Assembly: GCF_018066915.1 (NCBI RefSeq)
Contig: NZ_JAGPVV010000204.1
Location: forward strand, 1 to 32,342
Reading direction: 5' to 3'
Length of the DNA stretch: 32,342 bases
Source: Roseovarius sp.
GTDB lineage: Bacteria; Pseudomonadota; Alphaproteobacteria; Rhodobacterales; Rhodobacteraceae
How positions within the stretch are numbered: position 1 is the stretch's first letter; the number at the start of each line of letters is the position of its first letter. The notes beneath the pieces were generated by a model that worked only from the letters and a program-made list of their open reading frames with translations, was not told where the DNA came from and ran no database searches. Positions 1-7,788 of this stretch are shown piece by piece. The position numbers and the translations under genes are program-made.

Positions 1-1022
1 CGCGCCAATTGCCCGGTCATCTGGGTGGCGCGCATGTATTCCGGCGTGCCAAAGGCCGGTGCGCCGGATTTCATGTCAACATTCGAGGTAAAAGTGCCAA
101 TCGCACAGGGCGCGCCAGGGCGGATCAGTTGCGCCAGAACCACCGCACAGAGCGCCTCGGCGATGGATTGCGCCACCGCCCCCGCCATCGTCACCGGCGC
201 CATGGCCCCGGCCAAAGTAAACGGCGTGACCACCAGCCCCTGACCGCGCCGCGCCAGCCGCATCCAGCCGTCCAGCATCGGATAGTCATGCTTGAGCGGC
301 GAGGTGGAGTTGATGTTGGTATACATGCGCGGGCTGGCCTCGAATTCCTCGTGGCTCAAACCCCCCGCAATCCGCACCATCTCCATCACGTCATCGACCC
401 GCTCTGCGCCCAAGCTATAGGCATGCATCGCCTTGTCGGTCAGCGTCAGCTTGTCATAGAGCACGTCGAGGTGCCGGACGCTGGCATGGATATCCTGCGG
501 CTCGACCGGATAGCCGCCCGCGAAATGGATACAGTTGAAATATTGCGTCAGTTTCAAGAGGTTCTGGCACATCTCGCGCGTGCCTGCGACCTTGCGCCCA
601 ATCTTCATGTCCCAATAACTCGGCGGTGACGACACATTGCCAAAATTAAGGTGATTGCCCCCCATGGTGATCCGGCGGTCCGGGTTGCGCGGCGTGATGG
701 TCCAGCTTTCGGGTGCCTTGGCGATCATCTCCATGACGAAATCGCGGCCCATGCGGACATTCTCGCCATTGATCTTGCAGCCACCGGACGCGCGCAGGAT
801 TTCAACCGCCTCGGGGTTGAGAAACTCGATCCCGATCTCTTCAAGTATACGCATCGCGCCATCGTGAATCGCCAACACCCCCGCATCGGTCAGAGGCTCG
901 GTCGGGCGATCGCGGTTGATGGGCGGGTTCCACGGCATCTGTTCGATGACCGCGCTGCCGCGCCGGGCCACCCCGCCTGCGCGCCCACCGCTGCGTGTCC
1001 TGCGTTTGAGATCTTCGGCCAT
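1..1022 (-). CDS. MttB-family (trimethylamine methyltransferase-like) corrinoid methyltransferase, 3' end outside window
   Basis: The frame is open from an ATG at 1022 to the window edge, giving about 340 residues of a family that is usually near 500. The start is supported by a GGAGGGG ribosome site about 6 bases upstream. The protein opens with an Arg/Gly-rich basic tail, then 'MPWNPPINRDRP' and 'AMRILEEIGIEF', which I recognise as MttB-superfamily N-terminal sequence; 'INSTSPLKHDYPMLDG' and 'GQGLVVTPFTLAGAMAPVTM' continue the TIM-barrel pattern. Family members move a methyl group from a methylated amine or betaine to a corrinoid protein. No in-frame TAG is seen in this part. The substrate is unknown: the non-pyrrolysine members act on quaternary amines such as glycine betaine or proline betaine. 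No corrinoid protein or activase gene is visible. The DMT exporter gene lies upstream on the same strand, 100 bp away. Family call is firm, substrate is not. Confidence 0.88.
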   Translation of the reverse strand, partial: MAEDLKRRTRSGGRAGGVARRGSAVIEQMPWNPPINRDRPTEPLTDAGVLAIHDGAMRILEEIGIEFLNPEAVEILRASGGCKINGENVRMGRDFVMEMIAKAPESWTITPRNPDRRITMGGNHLNFGNVSSPPSYWDMKIGRKVAGTREMCQNLLKLTQYFNCIHFAGGYPVEPQDIHASVRHLDVLYDKLTLTDKAMHAYSLGAERVDDVMEMVRIAGGLSHEEFEASPRMYTNINSTSPLKHDYPMLDGWMRLARRGQGLVVTPFTLAGAMAPVTMAGAVAQSIAEALCAVVLAQLIRPGAPCAIGTFTSNVDMKSGAPAFGTPEYMRATQMTGQLA

Positions 1023-1122
1023 CTGATGCCCCTCCGGTGCTCGTTTGACCTCACGAAACACCGCTCAGGGCGACCTCACATGCCGCTTAGCGACGTATGC
1101 TGTCGTTTTTGCTTTTCGCGGA

Positions 1123-2010
1123 TCACGATTGCAGCGCCATGCGCCGCCGCCCGGTCTGCCAGAGGTAGATCGCCAGCGTGACCACCACGATCAGCCCCCC
1201 CAAGAGCATCATCGGCGTCGGCCCCTCACCGGTGCCCAGCCAGACCCAGAGCGGCCCAAGAACGGTCTCGAGCAGCAACAAGAGGCTCACATTCGAGGCG
1301 TGGGTATAGCGCGACGCAAGCGAGAGCGAAAAGAACGACACCGGCAAGATCACCAGACCACAGATCGCAATCGCCCAGACCTCGCCTTGCATCATGGCCG
1401 CAGGCCCGGTCACAAACACGCCAGAGGCCCCCGCCAGCACCGCGCCCAACCCGATCACCAAAAGGATCGGCACCTGCGGTTGCGCCCGCAGGATCACGAA
1501 ATTGAGCGCCAGCACCATCGCCACGCCCAGTCCAGCCAGTGCCCCCCAGAGCGCGGCGCGGTCCAGCGTCACATCGCCATGCCCGCCGCCAAACACCGCG
1601 AGCGCGATGCCCGCCATGACCACGACAATGGTGATCCATGTGGAGGTGCGCGTCGGCTCTCCGATGATGACCCGCGCAAAGAGTGCCGCGAACACCGGCA
1701 CGGTGGCCACGCCAAAGAGAACGACAGCGACCGGCGCATTGGCAATGCCTAGGCTGAAGAGCGTCGCGTTGGCATATTGGCAGATCACGATGCCAATCCC
1801 GTACCCACTGACCAGAACACCCAGATCGCGCAGACGGTGCCTAGAGGTCACGGCCCAGAAGATCAGGAAAACAAGGCCCATCATCAAGCCGCGCCAGCCG
1901 ACCATCTGATAGCCGCCCATGCCCGACCACCGCATGAAGAGCGCATCGGGCGTGAGCATCAGCGCGCCGAACGTCGCCAGCGCCAGCCCGAACAGGGGAT
2001 GTTGCCTCAT
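1123..2010 (-). CDS. EamA/DMT-family inner-membrane transporter
   Basis: A 295-residue, very hydrophobic protein with about ten membrane segments in two five-helix halves, the layout of EamA (drug/metabolite transporter) proteins. 'GWRGLMMGLVFLIFW' follows the first helix, and 'LLLLETVLGPLWVWLGTGEGPT' is typical of the second repeat before the last helix. The frame can be extended to a TTG at 2022, but I chose the ATG at 2010 because it overlaps the stop of the upstream HAD gene as ATGA (2007-2010), the sign of translational coupling. It ends in a short basic tail. These proteins usually export small metabolites or amino-acid-like compounds; nothing here identifies the substrate. It is the last gene of a three-gene overlapping unit with DUF3572 and the HAD phosphatase. 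Confidence 0.9.
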   Translation of the reverse strand: MRQHPLFGLALATFGALMLTPDALFMRWSGMGGYQMVGWRGLMMGLVFLIFWAVTSRHRLRDLGVLVSGYGIGIVICQYANATLFSLGIANAPVAVVLFGVATVPVFAALFARVIIGEPTRTSTWITIVVVMAGIALAVFGGGHGDVTLDRAALWGALAGLGVAMVLALNFVILRAQPQVPILLVIGLGAVLAGASGVFVTGPAAMMQGEVWAIAICGLVILPVSFFSLSLASRYTHASNVSLLLLLETVLGPLWVWLGTGEGPTPMMLLGGLIVVVTLAIYLWQTGRRRMALQS

Positions 2011-2699
2011 GCGGTCAGCCAAGCCGGGATATGGCCGATGTCAGGCAGCACGATATCGGCGAGCGATTCCAGATCGGCGCGGCTCGCCGTGCCGGTCAGA
2101 ACGCCCACGCATTGCATCCCCGCCGCACGCCCTGCCATCAGGTCATGGGTGCTGTCACCCACCATGACCACGCGCGCAGGCTCTAGCGCCATGGCGCGCG
2201 CAAAGGCCAAGAGCGGCCCCGGCGCAGGCTTGGCCCCATAGCCCGAATCAAACCCCGCGATGAAATCGAAATGCCCAAGCACCCCGGCCTTGCCCAGATG
2301 CGCGCGCGCACCGTATTCGGTGTCATTGGTCATCACGCCCAGCCGCAGCCCTCGCGCGGCCAACCCTTCAAGATAGGGGGCAAGGGGCACCGCCGGGGCA
2401 AGCGGTGCGGTGGCCGCACTCAGCCTCAGGTGATCCTCGATCTCGTCCACGGCCCGGCCCGGTAAGGCGCGGCCCAGACATTCGGCGGCTTCCCGGTTGG
2501 TGCCCGCAATGATCGGGCTGGTGGGGTGAAATCGCCGCGCCACCAGATCGTAATGCGCCTCATGGGCCATCCGCGCCATGACATCGGGGGAACCCTCCGA
2601 GAGATCGGCAATGACCCCATGCGCCCACACGCTCCAGGTCGCGTGGAAATCAAAGAGCGTGCCGTCCTTGTCAAAGAGAATTCCGTCGGCGCGGCTCAT
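2007..2699 (-). CDS. HAD-superfamily phosphatase (Gph/phosphoglycolate-phosphatase-like)
   Basis: A 230-residue cytoplasmic hydrolase. HAD motif I is at residues 10-14 (DKDGT, nucleophile D10 and acid/base D12). Motif II is the Thr of 'GVMTNDTEYG', motif III the Lys of 'GYGAKPAPGP', and motif IV is 'VMVGDSTHDLMAGRAAGM'. The stretch between motifs I and II has the size and helical look of the C1 cap of phosphoglycolate phosphatase relatives. Such enzymes remove phosphate from small phosphorylated metabolites; 2-phosphoglycolate is one possibility, but the sequence does not prove it. The start ATG (2697-2699) overlaps the DUF3572 stop by ATGA, and its own stop overlaps the DMT gene start in the same way, so the three are probably translated as one coupled message. 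Confidence 0.9.
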   Translation of the reverse strand: MSRADGILFDKDGTLFDFHATWSVWAHGVIADLSEGSPDVMARMAHEAHYDLVARRFHPTSPIIAGTNREAAECLGRALPGRAVDEIEDHLRLSAATAPLAPAVPLAPYLEGLAARGLRLGVMTNDTEYGARAHLGKAGVLGHFDFIAGFDSGYGAKPAPGPLLAFARAMALEPARVVMVGDSTHDLMAGRAAGMQCVGVLTGTASRADLESLADIVLPDIGHIPAWLTA

Positions 2700-2980
2700 G
2701 TCCAGCTCATCTGTGCCCCGCCCGGCAAGGCCGCACGCGCCATCATCGGCGTCTCGTATTTCATCCCCTGCGCGTCGCAGAACCGCACGACCCAGGCATC
2801 ATCCATCATCAGAAAATCCAGCACCGCACCCAGAAATTCCGGCTCTGTCGCGCGCACGCGCAGGTCCTGCTCCGAGGCACCCGTCGCCCCAAGGAACACC
2901 GGCAAGAGCTCGTCCTGCGCCGCAAGCCAGCCCAGCGCCTGCAAGGCAATCGTTTCGGCGGTTTCCTGCTGCATCGTCAT
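2696..2980 (-). CDS. DUF3572 family protein
   Basis: A 94-residue protein recognised as DUF3572 from 'ETAETIALQALGWLAAQDEL', followed by a compact helical stretch with 'LGAVLDFLMMDDAWVVRFCD'. Function is unknown. The frame stays open up to 3034, but the upstream residues (MVHYPWQRLRK...) do not look like the family. I take the ATG at 2980 (MTMQQ); the ATG at 2974 is a close alternative, and neither has a clear ribosome site. It heads a three-gene overlapping unit with the HAD phosphatase and the DMT exporter, and is divergent from the pleD-like gene across about 86 bp. Confidence 0.8.
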   Translation of the reverse strand: MTMQQETAETIALQALGWLAAQDELLPVFLGATGASEQDLRVRATEPEFLGAVLDFLMMDDAWVVRFCDAQGMKYETPMMARAALPGGAQMSWT

Positions 2981-2983
2981 CCC

Positions 2984-3012
2984 GGTTAATTTCTGGAAAG
3001 GTTTTCTTAACC
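2984..3012. promoter_or_regulatory. Inverted repeat between DUF3572 and the pleD-like gene
   Basis: GGTTAA at 2984-2989 and TTAACC at 3007-3012 form perfect 6-bp arms around a 17-bp AT-rich spacer in the only non-coding stretch between the two divergent genes. TTAACC is also half of the alphaproteobacterial CtrA site, but the TTAA half-sites here are 17 rather than 7 bp apart, so I do not call a standard CtrA box. It may be an operator shared by both promoters. Confidence 0.3.
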
Positions 3013-3066
3013 TCTGCCATGGATAGTGAACCAATCGTAAAGGGCAAGAGCAAAGGCGTCGCGTCC

Positions 3067-4458
3067 ATGTCAGGAAAAATTCTGATCGTCGACGATCTTG
3101 CGACCAACAGGATCGTGTTGAAGGTCAAATTATGCCACGCACATTACGAGGTCGTTCAAGCGGCCTCGGCCAAAGAGGCGCTGCGCCTTGTCGCCGTAGA
3201 GCGCCCTGATCTGATCCTGGCAAATGCCTGCCTGCCCGATACCACGGCCTCGGACTTCCTCACCGCCCTGCGCCGCGCCGAAGGAAACCGGACCATTCCC
3301 GTGATGTTCCTCCAGACGACGGACTGTCCGACCGAACGCCGCGCAGCCCTCAGCGCCGGGGCGGACGACATTCTGAGCAAACCGGTGCCCGAGGCGCTGC
3401 TCTTGGCGCGCCTGCGCAATCTTCTGCGCCAGCATCACGGCGAACAGGAACTCAGCCTGCAAATTGGTGGCGCACAGGCCCTTGGCTTTGCCGAGGCCCC
3501 TCCGGGCTTTGATGCGCCGGGCCGCATCGGGATCATCGCCCGCTCGCGCGCCGGGGCCTATGGCCTGCAAACCCTGCTGGCGCGCCATTCCGCCCATGCC
3601 ACAACCGTCATCGACGCCGACCGCGCCCTGTCGCTCTCGGATACGCAGCCGCCCGCCGATGTCTATCTCCTGCAGATCACCGGGGCAGAGGCCGAAGAGG
3701 GCCTGCGTCTTTTGGCCGAACTCAAGGCCGCACCGCGCAGCCGCTGCCGCCCGATCATCGCACTGGTCGAGGCCGATGCCGCCTCTCTTGGCGTGACCGT
3801 GCTCGACATGGGCGCGGATGACGTGATCACAGGAGATCCCGATCCGCGAGAGCTGATTCTCCGCCTCTCGGCGCAACTGCGCCGCAAACGACGCGGCGAG
3901 CGCCTGCGCGCGGCGCTGCGCGACGGGCTCAACGCGGCCATGTTCGACCCGCTGACCGGCGCGCATAACCGCCGCTTTGCCCTGCCCTTCCTGCAACGTC
4001 TGATCGAATCCAGCCAGACATCCGGCGAGAGTTTTGCCGTGATGCTGGCCGACCTCGACTTTTTCAAACAGGTCAATGACCGCCATGGGCACGCGGCCGG
4101 CGACGAGGTGCTCTGCGCGGTCACGCGCCACTTGCGCGCACATCTGCGCGATGGCGACATGCTCGCCCGCATCGGCGGCGAGGAGTTTCTGATCGTGACC
4201 CCCGCCACCAGCCGCAGGCGCGCCCAGCGCACCGCCGACCGGCTCTGCGCCATGATTGCCCAGACCCCCATCGCGGTCACGGCCCAGACGCCCCCGCTGC
4301 ATGTCACCATCTCCATCGGCGTGACCATGGCCACACCGTCACCCACCGGCCCCGCGCCCGGTGTCGGGCAATTGCTGGAAGAGGCGGATCGCGCGCTCTA
4401 TGCGGCCAAGGCGCAGGGGCGCAACATGGTCACGTTCTGCGCCCGCTCCGCCGCCTGA
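3067..4458 (+). CDS. pleD: PleD-like response regulator diguanylate cyclase with altered receiver
   Basis: A 463-residue protein laid out as two receiver domains (about 1-125 and 155-275) and a GGDEF domain (about 295-460), like Caulobacter PleD. The cyclase looks active: GGEEF is at 370-374 and the product-inhibition site RxxD at 361-364, five residues before it. It should therefore make cyclic-di-GMP with feedback control. Receiver 1 keeps D9, D10 and K105, but PleD's phospho-acceptor Asp53 is Asn ('LILANACLPD') and the switch Thr83 is Gln. Receiver 2 lacks an acceptor Asp, as in PleD. Classic phosphorylation-driven dimerisation therefore seems impossible. I chose ATG 3067 (MSGKILIVDD) because it matches the family start; ATG 3019 is in frame upstream. 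The stop abuts the convergent AraC-type gene's stop (TGATCA, 4456-4461). Confidence 0.92.
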   Translation: MSGKILIVDDLATNRIVLKVKLCHAHYEVVQAASAKEALRLVAVERPDLILANACLPDTTASDFLTALRRAEGNRTIPVMFLQTTDCPTERRAALSAGADDILSKPVPEALLLARLRNLLRQHHGEQELSLQIGGAQALGFAEAPPGFDAPGRIGIIARSRAGAYGLQTLLARHSAHATTVIDADRALSLSDTQPPADVYLLQITGAEAEEGLRLLAELKAAPRSRCRPIIALVEADAASLGVTVLDMGADDVITGDPDPRELILRLSAQLRRKRRGERLRAALRDGLNAAMFDPLTGAHNRRFALPFLQRLIESSQTSGESFAVMLADLDFFKQVNDRHGHAAGDEVLCAVTRHLRAHLRDGDMLARIGGEEFLIVTPATSRRRAQRTADRLCAMIAQTPIAVTAQTPPLHVTISIGVTMATPSPTGPAPGVGQLLEEADRALYAAKAQGRNMVTFCARSAA

Positions 4459-5373
4459 TCACCGCTCCTGTCCCAGCCGAAAGGCGCGCGGCGATTGTCC
4501 CCAGACCTCGACAAAGGCGCGGGTAAACGCGCTGCGGCTGGCAAAGCCCACCATTTGCGCCACCCGTTTGACCGGCACACGCTGATCCACCAAGAGCTGC
4601 GCCGCGCGCGCCAATCGCAACGCCCGCAGAAATCCCATCGGACCCTGCCCATAGGCGGCCTGAAACCGCTCTGCAAACCGCGACCGGCTCATGCCCGCAG
4701 CCTCGGCAAGACTCTCGAGCGCATGGGGCGCGCCGGGATCATCGAGCATCACGCAGAGCGCCCGCCACAGCCCCGGATCGGCCAACGCGCCCACCCACAT
4801 GACAGCGGGATCACCCGCCTCGAGCCGCCCGCGCAACATCTCGATCACGCATTGCAAGAGCAGAACGCGCACCATGGCCCGCCCGCCGGTCCGCTGCTGC
4901 GACACCTCGCCCAGCAAGGTCTCCATCGCCCGCGCGGCCCCCGGTGCCGTGTTCAGATCAAGACTGAGCGGCGCGCGCATGAGATCAATCAGCCCATGCG
5001 TGCCCCGGAGCCCCAGATGCAGCCGCGCACAGAGCACGACCATCGTGCCCTCGCCCTCGCCGCGCGCCACGTGTTCCTCAAGATCAAGCCCCGCAGGCTT
5101 GCACTCCGGCACCACCGTGGCACCTTTGCCATTGTGGCTCAGCGAATGGCGCGCACAGGATGGCACCAGCACCATCCGCCCCGGCGCAAGCGCAATCGGC
5201 GCATGCCCCTGCAAGCTCAGATGCCCCTCCCCGCTCAGGACATAATGCAACGTCGCGCCCGGCACCCGCCCAAGCCCGAGACTGCACATCCCCTCCAGCG
5301 CACAGAGCGCAAAGGGCTCTGGCCGGATGTCGAGCTCGCTCAGGATTCGGTCATGGGTCTCGGTGATCTGCAT
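4459..5373 (-). CDS. AraC-family regulator with N-terminal cupin domain
   Basis: A 304-residue regulator. The N-terminal half ('FALCALEGM', 'GATLHYVLSGEGHLSLQG', 'IALAPGRMVLVP') is a cupin-type sensor fold of the Cupin_6/AraC_binding kind. The C-terminal 100 residues hold the two helix-turn-helix motifs: 'ESLAEAAGMSRSRFAERFQA' and then 'VKRVAQMVGFASRSAFTRAF' with the closing 'GQSPRAFR'. I chose ATG 5373 (MQITETHDRILSELDI) because the domain starts there. The frame is open to 5481, and ATG 5424 (MALFQCQ) is a possible longer start. It is divergent from the Tat-exported cysteine hydrolase, so that gene is the likely target, probably with autoregulation. The ligand is unknown. Confidence 0.88.
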   Translation of the reverse strand: MQITETHDRILSELDIRPEPFALCALEGMCSLGLGRVPGATLHYVLSGEGHLSLQGHAPIALAPGRMVLVPSCARHSLSHNGKGATVVPECKPAGLDLEEHVARGEGEGTMVVLCARLHLGLRGTHGLIDLMRAPLSLDLNTAPGAARAMETLLGEVSQQRTGGRAMVRVLLLQCVIEMLRGRLEAGDPAVMWVGALADPGLWRALCVMLDDPGAPHALESLAEAAGMSRSRFAERFQAAYGQGPMGFLRALRLARAAQLLVDQRVPVKRVAQMVGFASRSAFTRAFVEVWGQSPRAFRLGQER

Positions 5374-5404
5374 GGCGCAGAGCGTGCCACGGGCCGGGCG
5401 GGAT

Positions 5405-5423
5405 TGGCACTGAAATAATGCCA
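5405..5423. promoter_or_regulatory. Candidate AraC-type operator (TGGCA/TGCCA inverted repeat)
   Basis: TGGCA at 5405-5409 and TGCCA at 5419-5423 are 5-bp inverted arms separated by CTGAAATAA. The site lies between the AraC-type gene and the divergent cysteine hydrolase gene. TGGCA-like half-sites are common for AraC-family proteins. No convincing -35/-10 pair was found around it, so the call rests on position and symmetry only. Confidence 0.3.
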
Positions 5424-5504
5424 TGCGCCACGTATTCGGGACGCAAAGGCACATGGCCCCTGCCAATGTCGCCCCATTCAACCCCCACTCAGGAGAGAGA
5501 GACC

Positions 5505-6317
5505 ATGTGCAATTGTCATGACCACGACCACGAGCCGAAACTCACCCGCCGTCAGGCGCTGACCGGCACCGTGGCCCTTGCTGCCGCCGCGACCGGCCTT
5601 GCCGCCACCGGCGCTCAGGCGCAGGACAATCCCTATGCCGATCCCGCCGAACCGGCCCTGCCGCCCAGCGACATGAAGATCGACCTGACGCGCGTCGCCC
5701 TGGTCGTCACCGACCCGCAAAACGATTTTCTCAGCCCCAATGGCGTGACCTGGGGTGTGGTCGGCGCCAGTGTCGAGCGGAACAACACCGTCGCCAATAT
5801 CGAGAGCCTGTTCAAGGCGGCCAAGGCGGCGGGCATTACGGTCGCGGTCTCGCCGCATTACTACTATCCCACCGATCACGGCTGGAAGTTCGAAGGCGCG
5901 CTCGAAAAGCTGATGCACAAGATCGGCATGTTCGACCGCAAGGACCCGCTGTCGCTCGAAGGATTCGAAGGCTCGGGTGCCGATTTCCTCGATCTCTACA
6001 AACCCTACATCAACGACGGCAAGACCATCGTCACCTCGCCTCATAAACTCTACGGGCCAGAGCATAACGACCTTGCCCTGCAACTGCGCAAACAGGGCGT
6101 CGATCAGGTGATCCTCGCCGGCATGTCCGCCAACCTCTGCACCGAGAGCCATATGCGCGAATTGCTGGAACAGGGCTTCGAGGTCGCGGTGATCAAGGAC
6201 GCCACCGCCGCCGCCATGCTGCCCGAGGGCGATGGCTATCTCGCCGCCCTGATCAACTTCCGCTACATGGCCAACGCCGTCTGGACCACCGAAGAGGTCG
6301 TGGCGATGCTGGGCTAA
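5505..6317 (+). CDS. Tat-exported cysteine hydrolase (isochorismatase-like family)
   Basis: A 270-residue protein. A Tat signal is visible: 'KLTRRQALTG' (twin Arg 15-16), a hydrophobic Ala-rich stretch, and a likely cleavage after 'GAQA' near residue 39. The mature domain is the isochorismatase/nicotinamidase fold: catalytic Asp70 in 'VVTDPQNDF', probable Lys181, and nucleophile Cys212 in 'GMSANLCTESHMRELL'. These enzymes hydrolyse amides or related C-N bonds; the substrate is not determined. The start ATG 5505 has an AGGAGAG ribosome site, so the very short Cys/His-rich head before the Tat motif (C2, C4, H5, H7, H9) is really part of the product. Export suggests it acts on a periplasmic substrate or needs cytoplasmic folding before export. 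It is divergent from the AraC-type regulator and followed by a strong terminator. Confidence 0.9.
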   Translation: MCNCHDHDHEPKLTRRQALTGTVALAAAATGLAATGAQAQDNPYADPAEPALPPSDMKIDLTRVALVVTDPQNDFLSPNGVTWGVVGASVERNNTVANIESLFKAAKAAGITVAVSPHYYYPTDHGWKFEGALEKLMHKIGMFDRKDPLSLEGFEGSGADFLDLYKPYINDGKTIVTSPHKLYGPEHNDLALQLRKQGVDQVILAGMSANLCTESHMRELLEQGFEVAVIKDATAAAMLPEGDGYLAALINFRYMANAVWTTEEVVAMLG

Positions 6318-6363
6318 CGCCCGCTGCCACTTTGCCTGCTTGCCGGGGATGACAGGCAGGCAC

Positions 6364-6396
6364 GCCCGCGCGGATCACGGACCGCGCGGGCATTTT
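6364..6396 (+). terminator. Intrinsic terminator after the cysteine hydrolase
   Basis: GCCCGCGCGG (6364-6373) pairs perfectly with CCGCGCGGGC (6382-6391) across an 8-nt loop and is followed by ATTTTCATTT. A second, looser hairpin (TGCCTGC ... GCAGGCA) lies just before it. It separates the hydrolase from the mtnP cluster. Confidence 0.85.
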
Positions 6397-6455
6397 CATT
6401 TGCCGCGAACCGTCGTAACCATGATCCCAAGAGGCATCAGACAGGACAGCAGCAC

Positions 6456-7331
6456 ATGACAGAGACAATGATCGGGGTGATCGGCGGTTCCGGGCTCTAC
6501 GAGATTGACGGGCTGCAAGGGGCTGAATGGCGCAGGGTGGAAACCCCTTGGGGCGCGCCCTCGGATGCGATCCTCACCGGCACGCTCGACGGGGTGCCGA
6601 TGGCCTTTCTGCCCCGCCACGGGCGCGGTCATGTGCATAGCCCCTCTTCCGTGCCCTACCGCGCCAATATCGACGCGCTCAAACGTCTGGGTGTCACGGA
6701 TGTGATCTCTGTCTCGGCCTGCGGCTCGTTCCGCGAAGACATGGCACCGGGCGATTTCGTCCTTGTCGATCAGTATATCGACCGCACCTTTGCGCGCGAG
6801 AAATCCTTTTTCGGCCCCGGCTGCGTGGCCCATGTCAGCGTAGCGCATCCCACCTGTCCCCGCCTCTCAGAGGCCTGTGCTATAGCGGCAGAGGGGGCAG
6901 GCATCACCGTGCATCGCGCCGGCACCTACCTCGCCATGGAAGGCCCGCAATTCTCGACCCTCGCGGAATCGAACCTCTACCGCAATGTCTGGGGCTGCGA
7001 CGTGATCGGCATGACCGGCATGCCCGAGGCCAAACTCGCCCGCGAGGCGGAACTCTGCTATGCCTGCGTCGCCATGATCACCGACTATGATAGCTGGCAC
7101 CCGGATCACGGCGCGGTCGATATCACCGCCATCATCGCCACCCTCACCGGCAATGCCGACAAGGGGCGCAGCCTTCTTCGCCGCCTGCCTGCCCTTCTGG
7201 GGGCCGACCGCGCCCCCTGCCCGCATGGCTGCGACCGGGCGCTCGATTTTGCCCTGATCACCGCCCCCGAAAAACGCGATCCCGCGCTGATGGCGCGGCT
7301 CGACGCGGTGGCGGGGCGGGTGCTGGGCTGA
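6456..7331 (+). CDS. mtnP: S-methyl-5'-thioadenosine phosphorylase
   Basis: A 291-residue member of the nucleoside phosphorylase family. It phosphorolyses 5'-methylthioadenosine, the by-product of polyamine and homoserine-lactone synthesis, to adenine and methylthioribose-1-phosphate in the cytoplasm. The N-terminal phosphate-site motif 'IGVIGGSGLYEIDGL' is followed by 'FLPRHGRGHVHSPSSVPYRA', 'SVSACGSFREDMAPGDFVLV' and 'TYLAMEGPQFSTLAESNLYR', and then by 'GMTGMPEAKLAREAELCYA', which is typical of MTAP rather than plain purine nucleoside phosphorylase. An ATG four codons downstream (6468) is also possible; 6456 has a weak AGGACA site. It is followed on the same strand by a small membrane protein and apt, which recycles the adenine product. 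Confidence 0.93.
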   Translation: MTETMIGVIGGSGLYEIDGLQGAEWRRVETPWGAPSDAILTGTLDGVPMAFLPRHGRGHVHSPSSVPYRANIDALKRLGVTDVISVSACGSFREDMAPGDFVLVDQYIDRTFAREKSFFGPGCVAHVSVAHPTCPRLSEACAIAAEGAGITVHRAGTYLAMEGPQFSTLAESNLYRNVWGCDVIGMTGMPEAKLAREAELCYACVAMITDYDSWHPDHGAVDITAIIATLTGNADKGRSLLRRLPALLGADRAPCPHGCDRALDFALITAPEKRDPALMARLDAVAGRVLG

Positions 7332-7407
7332 TCGCCCCTGCTCAACTCTTCGCGCGCAGGCTGTCACACCACTGGACGCCCGCGCGCGCCGCGCCCACAA
7401 CAGGCGC

Positions 7408-7788
7408 ATGAGCCATTTCATCGACAAACTCACCAATCAACAGTGGCGCTATGCCATGGGCCGCCGCTTCGAGGCGCTCACCGATGAGATATTTCAGGTC
7501 ATCCGCTGGGTTCTGGTTGTGGGCTTTGCCAGCTATCTCGCGCGCACCAATGATCAGCCGATCATCCTCGTCACCTATTGGATTCTCTCGGCGCTGCTCT
7601 TTGGCTATATCGCCTCGCGCTTTCTCTTACGGCCTGAGATCGCCTTTCTCGGCAATCCGGCGGGGCGGCTTGGGCGCCTCCTACAATCCGCGCTCAATTT
7701 CCTCCTCTGCATCGTGGTCTTTGGCCTCACCCTCTGGGCCATCGGCACCCTGACCGAGGTCATCGCCCAGTATCGCACCACGCACTGA
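7408..7788 (+). CDS. Small three-helix membrane protein of unknown function
   Basis: A 126-residue protein with about three membrane segments (near residues 28-46, 50-72 and 91-116), preceded by a charged amphipathic head ('WRYAMGRRFEALTDEIFQ'). I do not recognise the family. It has coding bias like its neighbours and sits between mtnP and apt on the same strand (76 bp after mtnP, 60 bp before apt). That makes a link to purine or methylthioadenosine salvage possible but unproven. No ribosome site is strong: AGGCGC precedes the ATG. Confidence 0.75.
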   Translation: MSHFIDKLTNQQWRYAMGRRFEALTDEIFQVIRWVLVVGFASYLARTNDQPIILVTYWILSALLFGYIASRFLLRPEIAFLGNPAGRLGRLLQSALNFLLCIVVFGLTLWAIGTLTEVIAQYRTTH

